Part shown: one piece after another, positions 42,421 through 53,066 of the stretch
How the letters are laid out: each line of letters opens with the position of its first letter
How positions within the stretch are numbered: the first letter of the stretch is position 1
Notes under the pieces: model-generated
What the model saw: the letters and a program-made list of their open reading frames with translations, nothing else
What the model was told of the DNA's origin: nothing
The model's database searches: none
Assembly: GCA_902560015.1 (NCBI GenBank)
Contig: CACEKA010000002.1
Coordinates: 50,262 to 114,261 of the forward strand
Length of the DNA: 64,000 nucleotides
Reading direction: 5' to 3'
Origin: an uncultured Pelagibacteraceae bacterium
Lineage (GTDB): Bacteria; Pseudomonadota; Alphaproteobacteria; Pelagibacterales; Pelagibacteraceae
Translations under genes and position numbers: made by a program

Positions 42421-43181
42421 CAAAATAATAAATTTTTATATTGTTCTATAAATATTATGTATAAAATGCACCCTATAATAATAAAAGGGCCAAATGGAAT
42501 TTCTGATGAAAACTTTTTACTTTTATTTATTAAACTAGGTAAAACAGCAATCAATGCGACTATTGAGGAGCTAAACATTACAAATGGTATTGCAATCCAG
42601 CCAAACCAAAATCCTATTGCAGCTAATAATTTTGCATCTCCTAATCCCATTCCCTCTTTATTTCTAAAAAATTTATATAAAAAGATAATTGACCAAATAA
42701 GTCCGTAACCAAATACTCCTCCAATAAAAGAATTGATATAGTTTGGAAATAATTCATTTAAATTTGGATCAAATGATTTTACAAAACCCAAAATCATTAA
42801 AGGAAAAGTTAAAATATTTGGAATAATGTAATGTTTTAAATCAATAAAAAATATTATTATAAAAGATAAGGCTAAAATTATAAATAATAGCGATGTAATT
42901 GTTATTCCATAAAAAAAATAAGCTATTACAAAAGATAAAACACTTAATAGTTCAACCAGTGGATATTGTATTGAAATTTGTTTTTTACATTTTCTACATT
43001 TTCCTTGAATTAATAAATAAGAAAGAATTGGTATATTATCATACCAAGATATTTGTGTTTTACATTTAGGACAGTACGATCTACCAGAAACCACCCCTTT
43101 ATCTTGAGGAAGTCTATAAATACAAACATTAGCAAAACTTCCCCATAATCCTCCCATTACAATGATGAAAATAAAATCCAC
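42420..43181 (-). CDS. pilD: Prepilin peptidase PilD
   Basis: A 253-residue membrane aspartic protease. The N-terminal domain has GSFANVCIYRLPQ and two zinc-binding CxxC pairs (CPKC, CRKC); the catalytic aspartates are in DLKHYIIPN and GMGLGDAKLL. It cuts and N-methylates prepilins such as those at 22340, 22803, 32608 and 33305-34707. The start codon is GTG at 43181. Its stop overlaps the CHASE2-phosphatase start, so the protease and the phosphatase are co-expressed. Confidence 0.95.
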   Translation of the reverse strand: MDFIFIIVMGGLWGSFANVCIYRLPQDKGVVSGRSYCPKCKTQISWYDNIPILSYLLIQGKCRKCKKQISIQYPLVELLSVLSFVIAYFFYGITITSLLFIILALSFIIIFFIDLKHYIIPNILTFPLMILGFVKSFDPNLNELFPNYINSFIGGVFGYGLIWSIIFLYKFFRNKEGMGLGDAKLLAAIGFWFGWIAIPFVMFSSSIVALIAVLPSLINKSKKFSSEIPFGPFIIIGCILYIIFIEQYKNLLF

Positions 43182-43198
43182 TGAAGAAATAATGTTAA

Positions 43199-43312
43199 TT
43201 AAATTTTAAATTGGCCCGCTATTTCAATGAAACCATCAAATAACATTTGAACCACAACAACTGCGTCATGTAAATGAACATACAAATTTGGCGTATATAA
43301 TATGATTTCCAT
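43199..43312 (-). CDS. Possible 37-residue protein upstream of pilD
   Basis: ATG at 43312 opens a 37-codon frame ending TAA at 43201-43199, 17 bases before pilD. The predicted peptide contains YVHLHDAVVVVQMLFDGFIE, a helix with alternating hydrophobic and polar residues that looks protein-like rather than random. No ribosome-binding site is evident, and it overlaps little of the opposite promoter region. It would fill most of the longest gap in the window. Confidence 0.35.
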   Translation of the reverse strand: MEIILYTPNLYVHLHDAVVVVQMLFDGFIEIAGQFKI

Positions 43313-43314
43313 AT

Positions 43315-43351
43315 TTGATAAATTTACCAAAAACAGGTTAAAATACTAGCG
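43315..43351 (+). promoter_or_regulatory. Candidate promoter and shared motif ahead of the GAF-phosphatase gene
   Basis: TTGATA (43315-43320) and TAAAAT (43339-43344), 18 bases apart, form a reasonable sigma-70-type promoter. Overlapping it are CCAAAA (43327-43332) and AATACTAGCG (43342-43351), the pair of elements also found upstream of the STAS gene. The start codon is only six bases further on, so the mRNA leader would be very short. Confidence 0.42.
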
Positions 43352-43357
43352 AATAAA

Positions 43358-44647
43358 ATGCTCTTTTTTAAAACAAAAAAACCCATTCTTAAAGAAACAA
43401 GAAATGAAGCTCAGGATAACGTTGATTTACAAATTATAAATAAAATGAATCAAGAGTTTGCAATTTCTCTTGACTTAAAAGAAACCTTAAACACTGCACT
43501 ACAGATAATTATTACAAGATTAAATGCACAGGCGGCAAATATTTTTTTAATAAATAATAAAACAAAAAAATTTGAATGTATTGCGTCTCTTAATCAAAGT
43601 CACCTGGATGAATATCAACTTAATTTAAAAGATGGAGTAATGGGTAAAGCTGTTGATCAAAGAAAATGTATTCGTGTTGGAAATGTTAGAAAAGATGTAA
43701 GAGAAATTGCTGAGTTTTATTTTGATCTTGATAACAAAACAAATTTTACAACCTATTCAGTATTATGTGCTCCTTTAATAGCTACAAATGATTGTATTGG
43801 TGTCATTCACTGTTTAAATAAAAAAACAGATGAAAAATTATTTATTGAAGATGATCGAAAACTTTTAGAATTACTATCCACTCCTGCGGCACTTGCTATT
43901 CGAAATGCAAAGATGGCTCAGGAAATGGTTGATCAAAATAAAATCCAAAAAGAAGTTGAGATTGTTGGTGAAATTCAAAAATCTCTACTATCATCCAACA
44001 GAAAAGAACCTTTTCCATTAGCAGGAATTAATATTCCAGCAAAAGTGGTATCAGGGGATTTTTATAATTTTAATGATCTAGGGGATGGCAAATACGGTTT
44101 TGGGGTAGCAGACGTTTCGGGCAAAGGAATAAAATCATCTCTGCTAATGTCTAAAGCTTCAAGTTTATATAGTTGTCTTAGTAAAACAAATTTTTCTCCT
44201 GCAAAATTATTAACTCAACTTAATAATGAAATTTGTGAAACAATTTCACGAGGAATGTTTGTTACAATGTTAATAGGAATTTATGACAGTAATTCAAAAC
44301 AATTAACATTATCAAGTGCTGGGCACGAACCACCAATTATATTAAATGAAAATAATGAATTTTCAAATTTTAATGAATCGGGGCCTCCACTGGGGATAAT
44401 TCCTAAAACAGAATATAAAGAACATACTATTAGTTTCAATAATTCATCTATGTACATATTTACCGATGGTATAACTGAAATTAAAAACCTTCAAGGTGAA
44501 GAACTTGGTTCAGCTGGATTTCAAAATTATATAACAAAATTTAAAGACATACCTAATAATGATCGACTTCAAAAGATGATCAATAATATCTTAAATTCTA
44601 AATATATCCAGAAAGATGATTTAACTATTGTTGTTTTAGACTCTTAG
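43358..44647 (+). CDS. GAF sensor fused to a SpoIIE-type PP2C phosphatase
   Basis: A 429-residue cytoplasmic protein. A GAF domain (residues about 35-185; LNAQAANIFLINN, CAPLIATNDCIGVIHCLNK) is followed by a helical linker and a SpoIIE phosphatase (about 200-429) with VSGDFYNF (D234), ADVSGKG (D252), IFTDGITE and KDDLTIVV. The second acidic residue of the usual GDFYD motif is asparagine (N237), while the others are kept. No signal peptide or membrane segment is present, so it senses a cytoplasmic signal. It shares an upstream motif with the STAS gene. Confidence 0.92.
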   Translation: MLFFKTKKPILKETRNEAQDNVDLQIINKMNQEFAISLDLKETLNTALQIIITRLNAQAANIFLINNKTKKFECIASLNQSHLDEYQLNLKDGVMGKAVDQRKCIRVGNVRKDVREIAEFYFDLDNKTNFTTYSVLCAPLIATNDCIGVIHCLNKKTDEKLFIEDDRKLLELLSTPAALAIRNAKMAQEMVDQNKIQKEVEIVGEIQKSLLSSNRKEPFPLAGINIPAKVVSGDFYNFNDLGDGKYGFGVADVSGKGIKSSLLMSKASSLYSCLSKTNFSPAKLLTQLNNEICETISRGMFVTMLIGIYDSNSKQLTLSSAGHEPPIILNENNEFSNFNESGPPLGIIPKTEYKEHTISFNNSSMYIFTDGITEIKNLQGEELGSAGFQNYITKFKDIPNNDRLQKMINNILNSKYIQKDDLTIVVLDS

Positions 44648-44667
44648 AGCTTAAGAAAATCTAAGAG
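44641..44667. terminator. Inverted repeat at the junction of two convergent genes
   Basis: CTCTTAGA (44641-44648) and TCTAAGAG (44660-44667) form a perfect 8-bp stem with an 11-base loop across the three-base gap between the GAF-phosphatase and DadA-like genes. It may act as a bidirectional terminator, although the T-run on the plus side is short (GGGTTTT, 44676 onward). Confidence 0.4.
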
Positions 44668-45892
44668 AACTATAGGGTTTTAAATCTAAGTTGGTATTTT
44701 CGTTTGCAATCATGCCGGAAACTATTTTTCCTGAGATAGGTCCTAAAGTCCAACCTAGGTGATGATGACCAAAGCAATAAAATATATTTTTATGGTTTTT
44801 TGATGGACCCATTACTGGAAGGAAATCTGGGAGAGATGGTCTAAATCCTAACCATTCATCTTCATGTTCAGGTAAATCCCCTAACATGTATTTTGCATTA
44901 TTTATTAAGTTTTTAATTCTTGATTTTGATAATGGATTATCTAATCCACCAAATTCAACTGTTCCAACAACTCTTAAACCCTGTTCCATTGGAGTTATTC
45001 CAAAACCTCTATTAGAAAATATTACCGGCCTATTAAGCAAGTGATCACACCCTTTAAAGTGAACATGGTATCCTCTTTCAGTATCAAGAGGTATTTTTTC
45101 ACCTAGATTGTCTGTTAATTTTTTTGAAAATGCTCCACAAGCAATTACTGCTTTATCAAAAACATAGCTTTGGGTTTCGGTTTTAAAAACTGGTTTTTCT
45201 TCATCAAAATTAATATCTTTAATATTTACTTTTTTAAATGTTCCACCTTTGTTTAAAAATAAATCAAAAAGTTTTAGAAGAATTTTTTTTGGATTACGAG
45301 CATGTCTTGCATATGGGTAATAAACACCTGCATGATAAATTGGCTTGATATGAGGTTCTAAATCATGAATTTCTGATTTATTAACTAATTGTTGTTCAAC
45401 ACCTAACTCATCTCTAATTTTTATTTCTAACTCTCTACTTTTTAAATCTTTATCATTCCAAATATAAAGAATACCTTTATTTTCAACTAGACCTTCCAGG
45501 TTGATCTCATCAAATAATTCATCGTATGCTGGTAAAGCTAAATCTAAAATTTGATGCATATTTTTAGCAGTATGCATCATATTTTTATTAGTTGAATTCA
45601 TAATAAATTTAAAAAACCAAGGAATCATTTTAAAAACATAATTCCATTTTAAAGCTAAAGGTCCAGATGAACTCAAAAGCATTGCAGGAACATCAGCTAA
45701 AACATCAGGTCGATTTAATGGTATAGAAGCATAGGGAGAAAAATGACCTGCATTTCCATATGATGCGGCGTGACTACCGGGTAAATCTCTATCAAAGATA
45801 CTTACATCAAATCCTTTTTTTTGTAAAAAAAGTGCGTTGGATACTCCTTGTATACCGGCGCCTACTATTCCAATTTTAATATTTTTATTCAC
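44651..45892 (-). CDS. dadA: D-amino acid dehydrogenase-like FAD oxidoreductase
   Basis: A protein of 413 residues from GTG at 45892. It begins NKNIKIGIVGAGIQGVSNAL, the FAD-binding GxGxxG of the DAO family; the C-terminal block ending GFRPSLPDFLPVMGPS and the next HHHLGWTLGPISGK match DadA, which oxidises D-amino acids to oxo-acids at the inner membrane. The frame is open to a TTG at 45907, but neither start has a clear ribosome-binding site. Related enzymes act on other N-methyl or cyclic amino acids, so the substrate is uncertain. It stands alone, followed by the convergent phosphatase gene. Confidence 0.82.
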   Translation of the reverse strand: MNKNIKIGIVGAGIQGVSNALFLQKKGFDVSIFDRDLPGSHAASYGNAGHFSPYASIPLNRPDVLADVPAMLLSSSGPLALKWNYVFKMIPWFFKFIMNSTNKNMMHTAKNMHQILDLALPAYDELFDEINLEGLVENKGILYIWNDKDLKSRELEIKIRDELGVEQQLVNKSEIHDLEPHIKPIYHAGVYYPYARHARNPKKILLKLFDLFLNKGGTFKKVNIKDINFDEEKPVFKTETQSYVFDKAVIACGAFSKKLTDNLGEKIPLDTERGYHVHFKGCDHLLNRPVIFSNRGFGITPMEQGLRVVGTVEFGGLDNPLSKSRIKNLINNAKYMLGDLPEHEDEWLGFRPSLPDFLPVMGPSKNHKNIFYCFGHHHLGWTLGPISGKIVSGMIANENTNLDLKPYSSLRFS

Positions 45893-45962
45893 GGTAATCT
45901 TATACAATTTTTTAAATTAATAATTTAGAGCGACAAATTATACTTAATTTTATCGTATTCAA

Positions 45963-47087
45963 TTATATTATTGTTTGGTTACTATGTATTTTAGCACTCA
46001 TAACAATACCAAAACCTATCATGGTCGCCAACATAGAAGATCCTCCGTATGACATTATTGGTAAAGGAGATCCAACAATAGGTAGCAACCCTAAAACCAT
46101 AGATAAATTTACTGTGATATAGACAAAAATTGCAAAAGCAAATCCAAAACAAAATAATTTTGCAAAAATACTTTTTACAAAAGTTCCTATACTAACAATT
46201 CTTATAATGATTATAGTGTATAAAAATAAAAGTAATATAGATCCAATAAATCCGAATTCTTCAGAAAATAATGTAAAAATAAAATCAGTATGTTTTTCAG
46301 GTAGAAAATCTAAATAACTTTGAGTGCCTTGTAAAAAACCTTTTCCAAAAAACCCTCCAGATCCAATTGCAATTTTAGATTGGATAATTTGATAACCTGC
46401 ACCTAATGGATCTCTATCAGGGTTTAAAAAAGTTAAAATTCTAAGTTTTTGATAAGGTTGTAAAAAAGAAATTACAAAAGGTAATGAAATCAAAAAAGTT
46501 ACAAAAGACACAAAAAAATATTTAATCTTTACACCCCCTAACCATAAAATAATTAGTCCACTAGAAACGATTAATATTGAAGTTCCTAAATCTGGTTGTG
46601 CTAAAACTAGAATAACTGGAGTAAATATTAGAGTTAAAGCTAAAAATATACTTATGAATGAATTTATTTTTTCAACATTTACTCTGTGATAGTATTTAGC
46701 TAAACATAATATTACCGCTATTTTCATCAATTCTGAAGGCTGTAAAACAATATAATATAAATCTATCCATCTTTGAGATCCTGAAACTTTTATTCCAAAA
46801 ATAGATACATAAATTAAAAGTAAAATTGTTGTGAAATAAAAAAAATAAGAAAGATGATGCCAGAATTTTATATTAAAAAAAGAAATCATTAACATCATAA
46901 TAAAAAATACTAAAAGTTTGGTCGCATGACTTTTAGTATGATAAAGAAATTCTCCCCCATCAGTAGAATACATTACTAATGCACTTGTTATTGAAAGGAG
47001 AATAATACAAACTAGCAAAACATAATCTAGATTTTTCAGTTTTTGAAAAAAGTTTAAATCTGAGTTTATTCTCGTATATTGAAACAT
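45963..47087 (-). CDS. rodA: Peptidoglycan glycosyltransferase RodA (MrdB)
   Basis: A 374-residue SEDS-family membrane protein with about ten hydrophobic segments. Family motifs include LQPSELMKIAVILCLAKYY, LAQPDLGTSILI, and the C-terminal LPIVGSPLPIMSYGGSSML. RodA polymerises glycan strands during cell elongation with its partner PBP2, encoded immediately upstream. It ends the leuA-mreBCD-mrdA-rodA series. Confidence 0.95.
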   Translation of the reverse strand: MFQYTRINSDLNFFQKLKNLDYVLLVCIILLSITSALVMYSTDGGEFLYHTKSHATKLLVFFIMMLMISFFNIKFWHHLSYFFYFTTILLLIYVSIFGIKVSGSQRWIDLYYIVLQPSELMKIAVILCLAKYYHRVNVEKINSFISIFLALTLIFTPVILVLAQPDLGTSILIVSSGLIILWLGGVKIKYFFVSFVTFLISLPFVISFLQPYQKLRILTFLNPDRDPLGAGYQIIQSKIAIGSGGFFGKGFLQGTQSYLDFLPEKHTDFIFTLFSEEFGFIGSILLLFLYTIIIIRIVSIGTFVKSIFAKLFCFGFAFAIFVYITVNLSMVLGLLPIVGSPLPIMSYGGSSMLATMIGFGIVMSAKIHSNQTII

Positions 47088-48992
47088 CTATATATTAAAT
47101 TCTTTAAAGTCGAAAACTTGTTTTCTAAGTTCATGTCGATCAATTATTAATTTGAACAGCTTTGTTGCTATCGGTGCTGCAGCTGAACTTCCAGACCCCC
47201 CATGCTCTACAATGATGCTCAAAGAATATCTTGGATTTTTATATGGACCAAATGCAACATATAATGCGTGATCTCTTTCCTCATAAGGTATTTGTGAAGT
47301 TTTCAAATCTAATTCACGTTCTCTTTTACTAATTCTTTTAACTTGAGCAGTTCCTGTTTTTCCGGCAAATTGATATTTTGGATCATCAATTCGTGATTTA
47401 TATGAAGTTCCTCTTAGTTCATTTGTTGATCCAAACATTGAGTCTTGAACTATTTTAATATTTTTTTGCTCCTTAAATAATTTTTCAAAAGGTTTATCAT
47501 TATTATTGCTCAACATGGCTCTTTTAACTTGTTCCGATATAAGTTGGTTATCATAAGTCAAAACTTTTGGGGTTATCTTATATCCACCATTTGCAATTTG
47601 AGCTGTCATTAAACATAGCTGAATAGGTGTAGTTTGTGTATATCCTTGGCCAATTCCAGTGATTAGAGTTTCACCTAACACCCACCCTCTACCAAGGTTG
47701 TTTATTTTCCACTTTGTATCTGGGAACTGACCAGATTTTTCATTTTCAAAATATTCTCCTAATACTTTTTTTCCTAATCCAAATTTATCAGCTGTTTTTT
47801 TTAATCGATCAACACCTAGTAGTCTTGCAATCTCATAAAAATAAGTATCACAGGACTGTTTCATAGCGTTTCTTAACGACATAAAACCATGCCCTTTTTC
47901 TTTCCAACAATGAAATGTTTGCCCATGAAGTTCCATCTTTCCTTTACAATGAACTTTAAATTTTGGATCAATTATATTATTTTCTAATGCAGATAGAGCT
48001 ACTATTGGCTTAATTGTGGAGCCTGGCGAATATAAACCTGAAAGTGTTTTATTAATTAACGGTTTTAACGGATTATTTCTAATCAGTTGCCATTCATCTT
48101 GACTTATTCCAAATAAAAATGAATTTGGATTATAAGAAGGTGATGAATACATTGCTATTACTTCACCAGTATAAATATCCATAACACTTATTGAGCCAGC
48201 TTTACCCTCTAATAGCTTGGCACTTAATTTTTGAACTTCTGTATCAAGTGTTATACGAATTTTTGAACCCTGTTTGCCTTTTTGATATTCTAATTGATTA
48301 ATTCTTTTTCCATATGCATTAACTTCATATCGTTGAATATCATTCACACCAATTAGGTCATTTTCTAATGTTTTTTCTAAACCTAATTTGCCAATTTTAA
48401 TTCCTGGAACAAACTTTTCCTGTATCACTTCATTTGCTAAAATGTCTTCTTCATTTGGTTGACTCACATATCCCAAAACATGCGTATAGATATCATCAAA
48501 AGGATAATCTCTTGATATTGTCATCACTGGTTTTACACCTACCAACTCGTAAAGATAATTATTTATCTTTAAAAATTCACTCCAACTTAGATTCTCAGAA
48601 ACAATCAGACTTTCCCAAGGTTTGAGTTGTGATTTCTTTTTTTTTATTTTTTCAACTCTTTTATTACTTAATTGTAAGATTGTCTGTAATCTTGCAATTA
48701 GATAAGCAAAGTTTTCAACTTGTTCTGGAATGACATGCAGCTGATAAACCTTTAAATTTCCAGCAACAGTATTTCCAAAATAATCAACAATATTTCCTCT
48801 TGTTGGGGGAAGTTTCCATTCTCTTATTCTATTTTTGTCTGATAATGTTAAATATTTTTTATTTTCATTTATTTGTAATGAAAATAAACGAGCAATTAAT
48901 CCACCAAAAACTATCAGTTTCGCCACACCAATTATAAACATTCGTCGATTTATTATATCTGATTTTCTTATTCCAAGATTTTTTTTAATCAT
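47088..48992 (-). CDS. mrdA: Penicillin-binding protein 2 (MrdA)
   Basis: A 634-residue class B transpeptidase from ATG at 48992. One membrane segment near the N-terminus precedes the dimerisation domain and the transpeptidase domain, where the catalytic motifs are SPGSTIKP (SxxK), SCDTYFYE (SxN-equivalent SCD) and GKTGTAQV. It crosslinks side-wall peptidoglycan and pairs with RodA, whose gene follows without a gap. The open frame extends 17 codons upstream, but this start overlaps the mreD stop and gives the normal PBP2 N-terminus. Confidence 0.94.
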   Translation of the reverse strand: MIKKNLGIRKSDIINRRMFIIGVAKLIVFGGLIARLFSLQINENKKYLTLSDKNRIREWKLPPTRGNIVDYFGNTVAGNLKVYQLHVIPEQVENFAYLIARLQTILQLSNKRVEKIKKKKSQLKPWESLIVSENLSWSEFLKINNYLYELVGVKPVMTISRDYPFDDIYTHVLGYVSQPNEEDILANEVIQEKFVPGIKIGKLGLEKTLENDLIGVNDIQRYEVNAYGKRINQLEYQKGKQGSKIRITLDTEVQKLSAKLLEGKAGSISVMDIYTGEVIAMYSSPSYNPNSFLFGISQDEWQLIRNNPLKPLINKTLSGLYSPGSTIKPIVALSALENNIIDPKFKVHCKGKMELHGQTFHCWKEKGHGFMSLRNAMKQSCDTYFYEIARLLGVDRLKKTADKFGLGKKVLGEYFENEKSGQFPDTKWKINNLGRGWVLGETLITGIGQGYTQTTPIQLCLMTAQIANGGYKITPKVLTYDNQLISEQVKRAMLSNNNDKPFEKLFKEQKNIKIVQDSMFGSTNELRGTSYKSRIDDPKYQFAGKTGTAQVKRISKRERELDLKTSQIPYEERDHALYVAFGPYKNPRYSLSIIVEHGGSGSSAAAPIATKLFKLIIDRHELRKQVFDFKEFNI

Positions 48993-49503
48993 TTGATTGA
49001 AATTTAATTTTTCTTTCCAAAATATTAAATAATAGCAAAACAAGAGGGTAAAAAATAAAAGTGAATCCTGAATTGATAAAATATTTCATATAATTAACTT
49101 CAAATGAAAAGATTATGTCTAAAGTTACAACTTGGATTGAATTAACCAATAAAATTGTAATCAATAAAGATATCCAATCATTTATAAAATTTGGAGTAAT
49201 TGTAATATTTCTTAAATATGCAGTTGCAGCACAAATTAGTAAATAACAGAAACTACTTATGCCTATCGGCATTCCAATGACTACATCATTCATTAATCCT
49301 GCAATAAAAATGGATCCATAACCTAAGAGATTTGGGTTTTTTAAAGTCCAGTAAAAAATCAAAATATAAACAAAATTAAAAGAAAAATATTCTATCTCTA
49401 AGAAGTTAAAGTCAATTTCATTTAATACAGATATGAATAAAATTAAAACAGGAAAATACGATAAAATTGAATTAAAAAAAGTTTTTTTATTAAGTGATGA
49501 CAT
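48985..49503 (-). CDS. mreD: Rod-shape-determining protein MreD
   Basis: A 172-residue hydrophobic protein with five or six membrane segments and no large soluble region, of standard MreD length; GYGSIFIAGLMNDVVIGMPIG matches the family's conserved segment. ATG at 49503 overlaps the mreC stop by one base (TGATG). It anchors the elongasome in the membrane with MreC and RodA/PBP2. Confidence 0.88.
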   Translation of the reverse strand: MSSLNKKTFFNSILSYFPVLILFISVLNEIDFNFLEIEYFSFNFVYILIFYWTLKNPNLLGYGSIFIAGLMNDVVIGMPIGISSFCYLLICAATAYLRNITITPNFINDWISLLITILLVNSIQVVTLDIIFSFEVNYMKYFINSGFTFIFYPLVLLLFNILERKIKFQSND

Positions 49504-50351
49504 CAATCTTCTCCCTGCATTTCAAAAGAAACGATTTTGACATAATCTATTTGTTGAAAATCTGAAAAAAAATTAATAATTTTTTTATTTTCTGTAATTT
49601 CGCCTACTGGTAAACCTGGTTTAAACAAACCTCCATACCCTGATGTATAAACGATGATTTTATCCTCTATATCTAGTTTATTATTGTATTCTTCTTTAGT
49701 GTATTCTATGACACCATGGTTTTTACCTGAACCTGATAGAACGGCATGTAAACTTTGAGGCTCTAATAATACAGGAATTTTACTATTTAAATCAGACAAT
49801 AATAATACTCTTGAATTTGTATAATTAACCTCAATTATTTTGCCTACAAGATAGGTATCGTCTAAGACCGCCATACCCAGTTTTACATTGTCTTTTGAGC
49901 CCTTATTTAAGATTATAGATTTTAAATATGGACTATCCCTATCAATTAGAACTTTTGCATAAATATCTTTAGATTGAATACTTTCATTAATTAGCTTTCT
50001 TAACCTATTATTCTCTGAAATTAAAAACTCATTTGATAATTGTTTTTTTTTCAGTTCATCAAATAATAATTCGTTCTTTTTATAATTTTTATAGACATCC
50101 ATATGCTCTCTAAACTGTATATTTAATTTTTGAATATAGTTTTCAGGAATGGAGGCTATAAAAGAGGATCGATATGCAATCTCATTAATACCCATTTTTA
50201 CATATTGAACTGCTTTTAAATTAAATGTACCTAACACAAGCACTATTAAAGATAAAAATAATAAAGTTAATAAAGAAAATTTTTGCTGGTAACTTTTACT
50301 TAAAAAAGCAGATCGGATTGCTATTACAAAATCATCTCTGCTTGATGCCAT
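49503..50351 (-). CDS. mreC: Rod-shape-determining protein MreC
   Basis: A 282-residue bitopic protein: a membrane segment (residues about 22-48), a coiled coil (about 75-115, KNYKKNELLFDELKKKQ) and two periplasmic beta-barrel-like domains (AKVLIDRDSPYLKSIILNKG, GMAVLDDTYLVGKIIEV). It organises PBP2-RodA in the periplasm. It lies five bases after mreB and overlaps mreD. Confidence 0.93.
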   Translation of the reverse strand: MASSRDDFVIAIRSAFLSKSYQQKFSLLTLLFLSLIVLVLGTFNLKAVQYVKMGINEIAYRSSFIASIPENYIQKLNIQFREHMDVYKNYKKNELLFDELKKKQLSNEFLISENNRLRKLINESIQSKDIYAKVLIDRDSPYLKSIILNKGSKDNVKLGMAVLDDTYLVGKIIEVNYTNSRVLLLSDLNSKIPVLLEPQSLHAVLSGSGKNHGVIEYTKEEYNNKLDIEDKIIVYTSGYGGLFKPGLPVGEITENKKIINFFSDFQQIDYVKIVSFEMQGED

Positions 50352-50356
50352 TATTC

Positions 50357-52964
<2,608 letters not shown>

Positions 52965-52987
52965 AACTCTAATTTTTTTGAAAATGT

Positions 52988-53015
52988 ATAATACAATCTA
53001 TAAGAGAGAATGCAA
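52988..53015 (-). promoter_or_regulatory. Candidate promoter of leuA and the shape genes
   Basis: On the minus strand TTGCAT (+ 53010-53015), 16 bases, and TATTAT (+ 52988-52993) lie 24 bases before the leuA ATG. The -10 matches at five of six bases, the -35 only at three. It would drive the unbroken run leuA to rodA, since the gaps there are at most five bases until after mreB-mreC. Confidence 0.38.
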
Positions 53016-53066
53016 AATAATTAGTAAAATTAGTCCTAATTATCGATGATTTTAGGTTATCCAAAA

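Noticed and set aside
43199..43357. Possible riboswitch in the longest gap
   Set aside because: I found no stable long-range pairing; the content is better explained by a promoter and a small open frame.
44651..45892. L-2-hydroxyglutarate oxidase (LhgO) to pair with the glutarate hydroxylase
   Set aside because: The C-terminal GFRPSLPDFLPVMGPS block and overall pattern fit DadA, not LhgO, and the gene is 37 kb away.
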